The notes beneath the pieces are model-generated. The model was not told the origin of the DNA and searched no databases. It saw nothing but the letters and a program-made list of their open reading frames with translations. Below are positions 44,023 to 51,155 of a stretch of 64,000 bases of DNA, piece after piece; positions within the stretch are counted from its first letter, which is position 1, and each line of letters begins with the position of its first letter. The position numbers were made by a program, and so were the translations under genes. The DNA comes from Curtobacterium sp. MCBD17_013. Lineage in GTDB: Bacteria > Actinomycetota > Actinomycetes > Actinomycetales > Microbacteriaceae. The DNA is taken from positions 22,779 to 86,778 of the forward strand of contig NZ_QKTU01000012.1 of assembly GCF_003234565.1 (NCBI RefSeq), written 5' to 3'.

Positions 44023-45276
44023 GTGTGGCCCGACCATGATCGCGTGCTCCCCGAGGCGTTCGCCGGTTCGGGGACGACGGTGCTGTCCGCGCGCGCACAC
44101 TCGGTCGAGCCGTCGGGCAACGGGTACCTGTACGGCTACGAGGTCGACACCGTCGACGCCGCCGGGGCACGGGCGACGGTGCTCACCTACGTCGACACGG
44201 GCGGCGGCCACGACCAGCACTCCGCCGTCGTGCTCGACCCCGTGACCGGCGACGCCGTGTCGGTGTGGGCCTACCCGAACGACCCGGGCCTCCCGGTGTT
44301 GCCGCACGTGACCTACCGGGACGCGGTGGCGGAGCTGTTGACCGCCGCGGGCATGCCCGTCACCGCACCGACGCTCACGGTCGCGGCGTACCGACCCGGC
44401 AAACGCGCGGTGGTCCGCGTCGACTCGCCCCAGGGCACGGTGTTCCTCAAGGTCGTGCGACCACACCGCGTCACCCCGATCGTCCGGACGCACGAGCAGT
44501 TCGTGGCGGCCGGACTCCCGGTGCCGCGCGTGCTGTCGTCCCGCGGTGACGGTCTGCTCGTGCTCGAGCGCGTCCGAGGCGTCCCCGCGGGCAGTCGCAT
44601 CCTCGAGATCGCGGACGATCCCCGGTTCATCGCGTCGCTCGCCGCACTGACCGGCCGGATCGCCACGGTCCGGCTGACGCAGCAGGCGCGTGCGGACGCG
44701 ATGGACCACGCGGACTGGCACCGGCGCACACTCGTGTCCGCGCTGCCGGGGGAGGCCGAGGAGATCGACCGACTGTACGACGCGATCGGGCGGCGCTCGA
44801 TCGGGTGGTCGACGTCCGACCGTCAGGTGGTGCACGGTGACCTGCACCTCGAGCAGATCTTCGTCGACGAGCATGAGCCGTGGCGGATCTCCGGCCTGCT
44901 CGACATCGACACCGCCGGGTGGGGGTACCCGGTCCGGGACGTCGGCGCCGTCGTCGCACACCTCGTCGTGACGGGCCTCTGGCACCGGTCGCGCGGGGAC
45001 GCCGAACGGGGCGCCGCTGCCGAACGGCTCGCCGACGCGATCGCGCGGGACTGGGTTCGACGCAACCCGGACGGCGCCGAGCGCATCGGACCCGCCATCG
45101 GCTCGCAACTCCTCGCTCACGCGGGTGGCCAGGCGACGACCGGGTCGGCGAACGGGATCGCGACGGCGGAGCAGCTCCTCGCCGCGACCCGTGCCGCGCT
45201 CACCGCACCGGCGGCGACGCTGCCCGCCCCGGGGCCCGGTCTGCGGCCACGGTCCGCACCCGGTCGCGGGTCCTGA
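44023..45276 (+). CDS. aminoglycoside phosphotransferase/maltokinase-like enzyme
   Basis: A 417-residue kinase-like protein. The catalytic loop is VVHGDLHLEQIF, followed by the metal-binding GLLDIDTAGWGYPVRDV, the usual APH motifs. The N-terminal lobe has the nucleotide-binding lysine candidate in RAVVRVDSPQGTVFLKVVRP. GTG 44023 is used; TTG 44011 would add four residues. No ribosome site is visible. It could phosphorylate a sugar, choline or another small molecule; similarity to an aminoglycoside phosphotransferase does not imply antibiotic resistance. It is divergent from FUSC, and a long leader for the helicase gene follows. Confidence 0.8.
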   Translation: MWPDHDRVLPEAFAGSGTTVLSARAHSVEPSGNGYLYGYEVDTVDAAGARATVLTYVDTGGGHDQHSAVVLDPVTGDAVSVWAYPNDPGLPVLPHVTYRDAVAELLTAAGMPVTAPTLTVAAYRPGKRAVVRVDSPQGTVFLKVVRPHRVTPIVRTHEQFVAAGLPVPRVLSSRGDGLLVLERVRGVPAGSRILEIADDPRFIASLAALTGRIATVRLTQQARADAMDHADWHRRTLVSALPGEAEEIDRLYDAIGRRSIGWSTSDRQVVHGDLHLEQIFVDEHEPWRISGLLDIDTAGWGYPVRDVGAVVAHLVVTGLWHRSRGDAERGAAAERLADAIARDWVRRNPDGAERIGPAIGSQLLAHAGGQATTGSANGIATAEQLLAATRAALTAPAATLPAPGPGLRPRSAPGRGS

Positions 45277-45325
45277 GGCGAGGCCTCCCGGGGCTCCCAC
45301 ATGGTGCGGGGGAGGTGCGGTGCAC

Positions 45326-45662
45326 TAGACTGGCTGCGCACGCGCCGTGCGCCGCACGCCGTCCCGATTCCGGGGGCGGCCCACCCGGTTCCGGGGGCGG
45401 TCACGTGTCCCGGCCCCCCGGAGTCGGGACGCGACGGCGGTGACCCGACATCCGTGCGGCGTCGCGAGCGTGTGACAGTTCATGGAGGGGCACCCACCCG
45501 GTCTCCTGATCGGTACCGGCCCGGCGCGTCGAACAGGCTCGCCCCGGGCCACGTCCGGTCGTGTCGCACGGGTGTCCGGAACGACGGCCGCGCGCGGTCC
45601 GTCACGAGACGTACCGGCGGACACCGTCGGGGACTCCCGTCGATCGGGAGACAGGAGGAGCG
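45326..45662 (+). promoter_or_regulatory. long structured 5' leader of the SNF2 helicase gene
   Basis: A -10-like TAGACT (45326-45331) predicts a transcript starting near 45339, leaving about 325 bases before the helicase. No coding frame is convincing. Visible pairings include GTCCCG/CGGGAC around 45404-45430, GGTGTCCG (45571-45578) with CGGACACC (45618-45625) enclosing a nested GACGG/CCGTC stem, and CTCCCG-TCGAT-CGGGAG (45634-45650) directly before the AGGAGG ribosome site. The word TTCCGGGGGCGG occurs twice near the start. It could be a cis-acting RNA; no known class is recognised. Confidence 0.5.
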
Positions 45663-47792
45663 TTGGCTCGATCAGGCATCAGGCGAGCGGCCGGCGGCGT
45701 GCGGTCCGCACCCCGTCGCACGCGACCCGTCGACAACGAGGGGCTCATCCCCGTGCTCGCCCGCGCCGTACGGGAGGTCGAGGCGGCGGCCCAGCGTGGG
45801 GCGCTCCGCCCCTCGAACCGCACGAAGTTCCAGGCCGTCGCACAGCTGATGCGCGAGGAGCGCGCCCGCGTCAAGGCGGACGCCGACCTGACCGACGCGC
45901 AGCGCGCCGAACAGCTCAAGCGGCTCGACGGCGTCGCCACCATCCTCGCCAAGACCGCGGCCCGCGACACGAGCGTCATCCAGCTCCTCGCCGAGGACGC
46001 CCCCGTCTCCGAGTCGACGCGGACCGTCAAGCGGGACATGATGATCGCCGCGGGCATGGAGCTCGCGCCCGAGGAGCTCGTCATCGCCGCCGAGCCGACC
46101 TCGCCGGTCGAGGCCCCGGAGCGGGCCGTCGTGCCGCAGCAGGTCGTCGCCCGGCAGCTGGCGAACCCGTTCCTCCCGCCGGACTTCTCGCTCGCCGAGG
46201 CCCCCGTCGCGCACCCGCGGCGCCTCGCGAACTGGGAGCTGTTCGGCCCGCTGTTCAAGTCGTTCGAGTACGGCGCGGGCGGGGGTGTGGCGTCGATGCC
46301 GCTCCCGGAGCCCACGACCCTCCGGACCCCCGCGGGTGCCGAACTCATGAAGCACCAGGCGGAGCTGGTCGCGTCGGCGGCGCAGGGGCACCGCACGTTC
46401 CTGCTCGCCGACGAGCCGGGCCTCGGCAAGACGGCGCAGTCGCTCCTCGCCGCGGACGCCGCGAACGCGTTCCCGCTCCTCGTCGTGGTCCCGAACGTCG
46501 TCAAGACGAACTGGATGCGCGAGGCCCAGCGGTGGGTGCCGAACCGATCCGTCACGGTGCTGCACGGGGACGGCGAGGACATGGACGGCTTCGCCGACGT
46601 CATCGTCGTCAACTACGAGATCCTCGACCGCCACGTGGGCTGGCTCGGCGCGCTCGGGTTCCGGGGCATGGTGGTCGACGAGGCGCACTTCATCAAGAAC
46701 AAGGAGTCCCAGCGCTCCCGGTTCGTGCTGCAGCTCGCCGAGCGCATCCGCGAGCGCATGGCCCGGCCGCTCCTCATGGCGCTCACCGGCACCCCGCTCA
46801 TCAACAGCGTCGAGGACTTCCGGACGATCTGGCAGTTCCTCGGCTGGATCGACGACAAGAAGCCCCGCGCCGAACTCATGAACGCCCTCGAGGACATCGG
46901 GCTGACCCCGGCCGAGCCCGGTTTCTTCGTGGAGGCCCGTCGCGCCGTCATCGAGATGGGGATCGTCCGACGCCGCAAGGTCGACGTCGCGGCGGACATC
47001 CCCGCGCGCCGGATCGCGGACATCCCCGTCGAACTCGACGACGAGGTCGGCCGGTCGATCCGCGACGCCGAGCGCGAGCTGACCGCGAAGCTCGTCGCCC
47101 GCTACCACCAGGCGCTCGCCGCCCGCACCGGCCAGGCCCCGGTCGAGGGCATCGACCACAAGCTCGTCCGCCAGGTCGCGCGGTGGGAGCTCGAGGACCA
47201 GGACGCCACGACGACCGGCGAGAACGTGTTCTCGATGGTCCGGCGCATCGGTCGTGCCAAGGCCCAGCTCGCGGCGGACTACGCGGCGCAGCTCGCGTCG
47301 AACGTCGGCAAGGTCGTGTTCTTCGCCAAGCACCTCGACGTCATGGACCAGGCGGAAGAGGTCTTCGCGCGCCGTGGCCTGCGGACCGCGACCGTCCGCG
47401 GCGAGCAGTCGACGGCGCAGCGCACGGCCGAGATCGACGCCTTCGTCAACGACCCGGACGTCGCGGTGATCGTCTGCTCGCTCACCGCGGCCGGCGTCGG
47501 CCTCAACCTGCAGGTCGCGTCGAACGTCGTCCTCGCGGAGCTGTCGTGGACGAGCGCCGAGCAGACGCAGGCGATCGACCGCGTGCACCGCATCGGACAA
47601 GAGGAGCCCGTCACGGCGTGGCGGATCATCGCGGCCCAGACGATCGACACGAAGATCGCCGAGCTCATCGACAGCAAGGCGGGGCTCGCCGCGCGGGCGC
47701 TCGACGGCTCGGACGAGGAGCTCGTCGACTCGGGCGACATCCAGCTCGACGCGATGGCGGCCATGCTCACGGACGCGCTCGAGGGGCGCTGA
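45663..47792 (+). CDS. SNF2-family DEAD/DEAH helicase
   Basis: A 709-residue SNF2/RapA-like ATPase. After an N-terminal region of about 230 residues of unknown role, motif I is DEPGLGKTAQSLL (about 250), motif II is VVDEAHFIKN (Asp about 339), the motif III-like stretch is MALTGTPLINSVEDFRTIWQFL, and motif VI is QAIDRVHRIGQEEPV (about 636), which is the SNF2 hallmark. It should translocate on double-stranded DNA and remodel protein-DNA complexes. TTG 45663 is chosen because AGGAGGAG sits directly upstream (4-base spacer) and the first residues are MARSGIRRAAGG; the frame before it is leader. A very strong hairpin follows the stop. Confidence 0.9.
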   Translation: MARSGIRRAAGGVRSAPRRTRPVDNEGLIPVLARAVREVEAAAQRGALRPSNRTKFQAVAQLMREERARVKADADLTDAQRAEQLKRLDGVATILAKTAARDTSVIQLLAEDAPVSESTRTVKRDMMIAAGMELAPEELVIAAEPTSPVEAPERAVVPQQVVARQLANPFLPPDFSLAEAPVAHPRRLANWELFGPLFKSFEYGAGGGVASMPLPEPTTLRTPAGAELMKHQAELVASAAQGHRTFLLADEPGLGKTAQSLLAADAANAFPLLVVVPNVVKTNWMREAQRWVPNRSVTVLHGDGEDMDGFADVIVVNYEILDRHVGWLGALGFRGMVVDEAHFIKNKESQRSRFVLQLAERIRERMARPLLMALTGTPLINSVEDFRTIWQFLGWIDDKKPRAELMNALEDIGLTPAEPGFFVEARRAVIEMGIVRRRKVDVAADIPARRIADIPVELDDEVGRSIRDAERELTAKLVARYHQALAARTGQAPVEGIDHKLVRQVARWELEDQDATTTGENVFSMVRRIGRAKAQLAADYAAQLASNVGKVVFFAKHLDVMDQAEEVFARRGLRTATVRGEQSTAQRTAEIDAFVNDPDVAVIVCSLTAAGVGLNLQVASNVVLAELSWTSAEQTQAIDRVHRIGQEEPVTAWRIIAAQTIDTKIAELIDSKAGLAARALDGSDEELVDSGDIQLDAMAAMLTDALEGR

Positions 47793-47830
47793 CCCCGTCG
47801 CCGGCCGCCCGCGGTCGACGCGCCCGGCGC

Positions 47831-47871
47831 GGGAACGGCCCCGGAGACCACTGGTCTCCGGGGCCGTTCCC
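47831..47871. terminator. 19-bp hairpin terminator after the SNF2 gene
   Basis: A perfect 19-bp stem (GGGAACGGCCCCGGAGACC with its complement) and a 3-base ACT loop, 38 bases after the helicase stop. It lies between convergent genes (SNF2 and mycoredoxin) and can act in both directions. Confidence 0.9.
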
Positions 47872-47939
47872 GTGCGGGTGGATCAGGTCGCGTCGCCGAG
47901 GCGTCCGCCTCCACGCGCGGCCGCCGACGAGGGCGGTGC

Positions 47940-48212
47940 TCAGATGCGGGACTGCACCTCCGCCAGCGAGGGGTTCGTCGCCGTCGAGCCGTCCGGGAAC
48001 ACGAGGGTCGGGACGGTCTGGTTCCCGCCGTTCACCGCGGCCACGAGTTCGGCCGTGCCGGGGGTCTCCTCGATGTTGACCTCGGTGTACGTGACACCGG
48101 CGCGGTCCATCTGGGTCTTCAGTCGCTTGCAGTAGCCGCACCAGCCGGTCGTGAACATCGTGACGGTGCCGGCGGCGGGGACGAACGCGTCCTTCGAGAT
48201 CGTGTCACTCAT
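47940..48212 (-). CDS. mycoredoxin (glutaredoxin-like protein)
   Basis: A 90-residue actinobacterial glutaredoxin homologue that reduces mycothiol mixed disulfides. The active site TTGWCGYCKRL (Cys 25, Cys 28), YTEVNIEETPG and the cis-Pro/GSH-like site GGNQTVPTLVFPDGSTATNPS closely follow mycoredoxin-1 of mycobacteria. It works in the cytoplasm in mycothiol redox control, consistent with an actinobacterial host. ATG 48212 gives the family start; no clear ribosome site is visible, and an upstream CATC repeat is not informative. It is divergent from padR with about 125 bases between starts. Confidence 0.92.
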   Translation of the reverse strand: MSDTISKDAFVPAAGTVTMFTTGWCGYCKRLKTQMDRAGVTYTEVNIEETPGTAELVAAVNGGNQTVPTLVFPDGSTATNPSLAEVQSRI

Positions 48213-48302
48213 GATGCCGACGGTAACCGACGTGCCTGCGCGGGTATTCCTGCCGGACGCCGCCCCGGCCCTCCCGGTCGGCCCACCGGACCGCAGGACC
48301 GG

Positions 48303-48331
48303 TTGACACACCTATCCGACATAGGTAGGTT
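48303..48331 (+). promoter_or_regulatory. padR promoter with operator dyad in the spacer
   Basis: TTGACA (48303-48308) and TAGGTT (48326-48331) are exactly 17 bases apart. Six bases later the padR ATG begins, so the transcript is leaderless. The spacer contains CCTAT-CCGAC-ATAGG, an inverted repeat that fits a regulator site; PadR proteins commonly autoregulate. The promoter is seen directly; the operator role is inference. Confidence 0.85.
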
Positions 48332-48337
48332 CGGTCC

Positions 48338-48676
48338 ATGGAACCACTCCAGCGCGTCACCGCACCGACGCTCGACGTCCTCCAGGCCCTGCTCGCCCAG
48401 GAGGAGCCACTCTGGGGCCTCGTGCTCATCAAGACCACGGGGCGCCCGTCCGGCACGGTCTACCCGATCCTCGAGCGGCTCGAGCGCCAGGGCTGGATCA
48501 CCGGGTCATGGGATGACGACCCCGACCGATCCGGCCCGCGTCGCCGCCGCTACGCGTTCACGGGGGAGGGCCGGGTCGCCGCCCGCGACCTCGTCGCGTC
48601 CGCCGACGAGCACCGGGCACGCGCCGCCGCGCGACCGTCACGGCGCACCGCGCCCGGCCGGACGGTGACCCCGTGA
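48338..48676 (+). CDS. PadR-family transcriptional regulator
   Basis: A 112-residue regulator. The winged helix (about 1-85) has TLDVLQALLAQEEPLWGLVLIKTTGRPSGTVYPILERLERQGWITG, a typical PadR block, followed by RRRYAFTGEGR. A short, basic tail follows instead of the long coiled dimerisation domain, so it is the small PadR type. ATG 48338 is leaderless (6 bases after TAGGTT). It overlaps the next gene by 4 bases (GTGA) and that one overlaps the CYTH-CHAD gene likewise. It is likely an autoregulator of this three-gene operon; the signal is unknown. Confidence 0.9.
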   Translation: MEPLQRVTAPTLDVLQALLAQEEPLWGLVLIKTTGRPSGTVYPILERLERQGWITGSWDDDPDRSGPRRRRYAFTGEGRVAARDLVASADEHRARAAARPSRRTAPGRTVTP

Positions 48677-49545
48677 TCGGCCCCCGATCGTCGGCGGCTC
48701 GACACGGCGCCGAGGGCGCGTCGACCCCGCCGCACCCGCTCGCGCGAGCGGTCGTCGACCTCGCCGTCGCACTCTCGCCCGCCGACCACCGACCGGTCCG
48801 CATGGAGCAGTGGCACGCGGACCTCCGCGACGCCGCCGACCTCGACCTGCCCCGCGCGAGCCTGGCGTTCGGGGCGCTCACCACGGCGCTGTTCCACCGC
48901 CGCGCCGTCCACCGATCGACCTGGGGGGAATCCATGTCCGCACTGTCGGGGCGCGCCGCGCCGCGCACCATCCGCACGTCCTCGGCGCTCGTCGCCTTCG
49001 CCATCTGCTCGATGCTCGTCGGAGCCGGGCTGTCCGCCATGGGATCGCGCTACGACGGATCGGACTGGATCCGGGTCCTCACGGTCGTCGTCGTGGCCCT
49101 CCTCGTCGTCGTCCCGGCGCTCGCGGCCATCGGTGCCCTGCTGCTGACGGACGCGTCGACCCGCGGCCGCCGGCTCGCCGGTGTCGGGTTCGTCGTGCTC
49201 GGCGCGGCCGGACTCGCGGCCCTCGTCCTGACGTCGACGCCCGGACCCGCGTGGGCGTGGCTCGGTGGGTCGGCGGTCGCCGTGGCGGCCGGCCGCCTCG
49301 TGCTCCGCTCCAGGTCCGCGACGGACTGGTGGCTCCTCGGCATGCCCGTGATCGCGACGGCGCTCGGTTGGCCGTTGACCGAGGTCTGGAGCCTCGCGAC
49401 CGTCGTGCCCTACACGGCGCTGTTCCTCGTCATGCTCCTGGCCTATGTCGTCCCCTTCCTCGGGAGCATCGCGGCGGCCGTCCTCGCCGGCCGTCTCGAC
49501 GACGCTCGGGCCACCGGCGGCGGGCTGGTAGACAAGGACGTGTGA
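48673..49545 (+). CDS. multi-pass membrane protein linked to a PadR regulator
   Basis: A 290-residue protein of unknown role. A soluble N-terminal part (about 1-90) includes a helix-forming stretch (RMEQWHADLRDAADLDLPRASLAFGALTTALFHRRA), and about six membrane helices follow. PadR genes are often followed by small permeases or by the HAAS-type membrane signalling proteins, and the N-terminal MEQWHADLRDA stretch is typical of proteins encoded after PadR in actinobacteria. GTG 48673 overlaps padR; its stop overlaps the CYTH-CHAD GTG. The family is familiar by layout only, with no transport motif. Confidence 0.7.
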   Translation: MIGPRSSAARHGAEGASTPPHPLARAVVDLAVALSPADHRPVRMEQWHADLRDAADLDLPRASLAFGALTTALFHRRAVHRSTWGESMSALSGRAAPRTIRTSSALVAFAICSMLVGAGLSAMGSRYDGSDWIRVLTVVVVALLVVVPALAAIGALLLTDASTRGRRLAGVGFVVLGAAGLAALVLTSTPGPAWAWLGGSAVAVAAGRLVLRSRSATDWWLLGMPVIATALGWPLTEVWSLATVVPYTALFLVMLLAYVVPFLGSIAAAVLAGRLDDARATGGGLVDKDV

Positions 49546-51056
49546 GCGACACGCACCTCGAGATCGAACGCACCTACGACCTGGCCCCGGAGGCCGAGTT
49601 GCCGGACCTGATCGGGGTCGGCGGGATCCTCCGCGCCGAGCGGCAGGAGCCGTTCGAGCTCGACGCCACGTACTGGGACACCGAGCGCTTCGACCTGGTG
49701 GCCGCACACGTGACGGTCCGCCGCCGCACGGGAGGCCCCGACGCCGGCTGGCACATCAAACGCGCGGCCTCGGACACGGTCCGGCACGAACAGCACTTCC
49801 CGCTCACTGAGGACACCGACACCGTGCCCGACGCGGTGCTCGCGGCGCTGTTCGCCGAGCGCCGGGGGCGGGCGCTGCGCCCCGTGGTGCGGATCCGGAC
49901 GGAACGGGCCGTGACGCGCCTCCTGGACGAGGACGGCGACCAGGTCGCCGAGCTCGCGGACGACCACGTCAGCGCCTTCCGGCTCGACCCCGACGCGCCG
50001 ACCGGGCCGCGGACGTGGCGCGAGGTCGAGGTCGAGGCGGTCGAGGGCGTCGACGAGCAGGTGGCGCAGACGCTGTTCGACGGCCTCGACGCGCGGTTCG
50101 CCGAGCGTGGTGCGCAGCCGGCGGCCGTCTCCTCGAAGCTCGCCCGTGGCCTCGCGGGCGTCGACGCCCCGCGCCTCCGCACCACGGACAAGCCGGCCAA
50201 GGGCTCCGCCGCGCGCGTCCTCCGCAAGCGCGTCGCGCGACTGCGCTCGTCGCTCGCCCGCCGGGAGGCCCGGCTCCGGTCCGGCGACACCGCCGACCTC
50301 CGCGGACTGGCCACCACGTCGCTCGGCCTGGCGGCGGTGCTCGGCGCCTACCGCGCCGCCTTCGCCGACGCGGACCTCACCGACCGCGCGGTGGCCGCCG
50401 CGGAGATGCTCGCCGACGTCGTGAGCCGTGCGGCGTCGGCCGAGTACCTCGTCGGCGACCTCCACCGGGCCGGGACGCCGGCGCAGGACGCACTCGTCGA
50501 CACCCTGGCGCGCGAACGGCTCCTCGCGGCGACCCGTGAGCGTCGCGACGAGGCGGTGCGCGACACCCTCCGGTTCCTGCACACGCCGGAGTACCTCGAC
50601 CTGCTCGACCTGCTCGACGACGCCGTGGAGCGACCCGAGCCGACCGCCTGGGCGCTCCGGACCCCGAAGCGGGTGGCGCAGGACGTCACGGCCGCCGAGA
50701 AGCCCGTCGTGCGCGAGCTCGTGCGCGCCGCGGTCGGTGACGACCCGGCGGACGAGACCGGCGACCGCGAGGCGACCGAACGCGCGTGGCTGGCCACGAT
50801 GCGGATGCGGATCGCGATGGACGTCCTCGGGGACGAGGCCTTCCCGCATGCACTCGGCCGCCGGATCACCGTCGCGGCGGACGTCCTCACCGAGCGGGCG
50901 CAGTCCCTGCACGCGCTCGAGGAGCTCCGGCACGTCGCCGGCATCGCGACGCGCGCGGGGGAGGACACCTTCGGCTACGGCGTGCTCGCGGGCGACCGCG
51001 TGCGTCGTGCCGAGGAGTCCTACGACGACGCGGTGCAGGCCCTCTCGCGCGTCTGA
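49542..51056 (+). CDS. CYTH and CHAD domain-containing protein
   Basis: A 504-residue protein joining a CYTH domain (about 1-200) and a CHAD domain (about 215-500), a pairing tied to polyphosphate. CYTH tunnels bind triphosphate-like ligands; CHAD helices bind polyphosphate through basic residues. The CYTH start reads EIERTYDL, so the usual ExExK signature lacks its Lys (Thr instead), while a later WHIKR and RERAVTR-type basics remain. In CHAD, KRVARLRSSLARREARLR is strongly basic. Activity as a triphosphatase is therefore doubtful. GTG 49542 overlaps the previous gene by 4 bases. It is the last gene of the padR operon. Confidence 0.87.
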   Translation: MSDTHLEIERTYDLAPEAELPDLIGVGGILRAERQEPFELDATYWDTERFDLVAAHVTVRRRTGGPDAGWHIKRAASDTVRHEQHFPLTEDTDTVPDAVLAALFAERRGRALRPVVRIRTERAVTRLLDEDGDQVAELADDHVSAFRLDPDAPTGPRTWREVEVEAVEGVDEQVAQTLFDGLDARFAERGAQPAAVSSKLARGLAGVDAPRLRTTDKPAKGSAARVLRKRVARLRSSLARREARLRSGDTADLRGLATTSLGLAAVLGAYRAAFADADLTDRAVAAAEMLADVVSRAASAEYLVGDLHRAGTPAQDALVDTLARERLLAATRERRDEAVRDTLRFLHTPEYLDLLDLLDDAVERPEPTAWALRTPKRVAQDVTAAEKPVVRELVRAAVGDDPADETGDREATERAWLATMRMRIAMDVLGDEAFPHALGRRITVAADVLTERAQSLHALEELRHVAGIATRAGEDTFGYGVLAGDRVRRAEESYDDAVQALSRV

Positions 51057-51074
51057 CCCAGCCCGTCACCCCCT

Positions 51075-51140
51075 CCCGCGAGATCGCAGTCGTTGCCGCT
51101 CAGGACGCTCCCGGAACGGCAACGACTGCGATCTCGCGGG
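51075..51140. repeat. perfect 24-bp inverted repeat between convergent genes
   Basis: Left arm 51075-51098 and right arm 51117-51140 are exact reverse complements over 24 bases, with an 18-base loop. The arms begin CCCGCGAGATCGCAG and end CGTTGCCG. They lie between the CYTH-CHAD stop and the stop of the convergent S9 peptidase gene. It could be a bidirectional terminator, but the arm is less GC-dense than the other terminators in this window and has no T-run. Confidence 0.9.
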
Positions 51141-51155
51141 TCGGGGATCGCGCCG

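Noticed and set aside
44023..45276. Antibiotic resistance by aminoglycoside phosphotransferase
   Set aside because: The APH fold is shared by many small-molecule kinases; no feature points to aminoglycoside substrates.
45482..48079. Plus-strand frame of 865 codons overlapping the helicase
   Set aside because: It is an Arg-rich shadow in another frame of the SNF2 gene; the helicase motifs are only in the 45663 frame.
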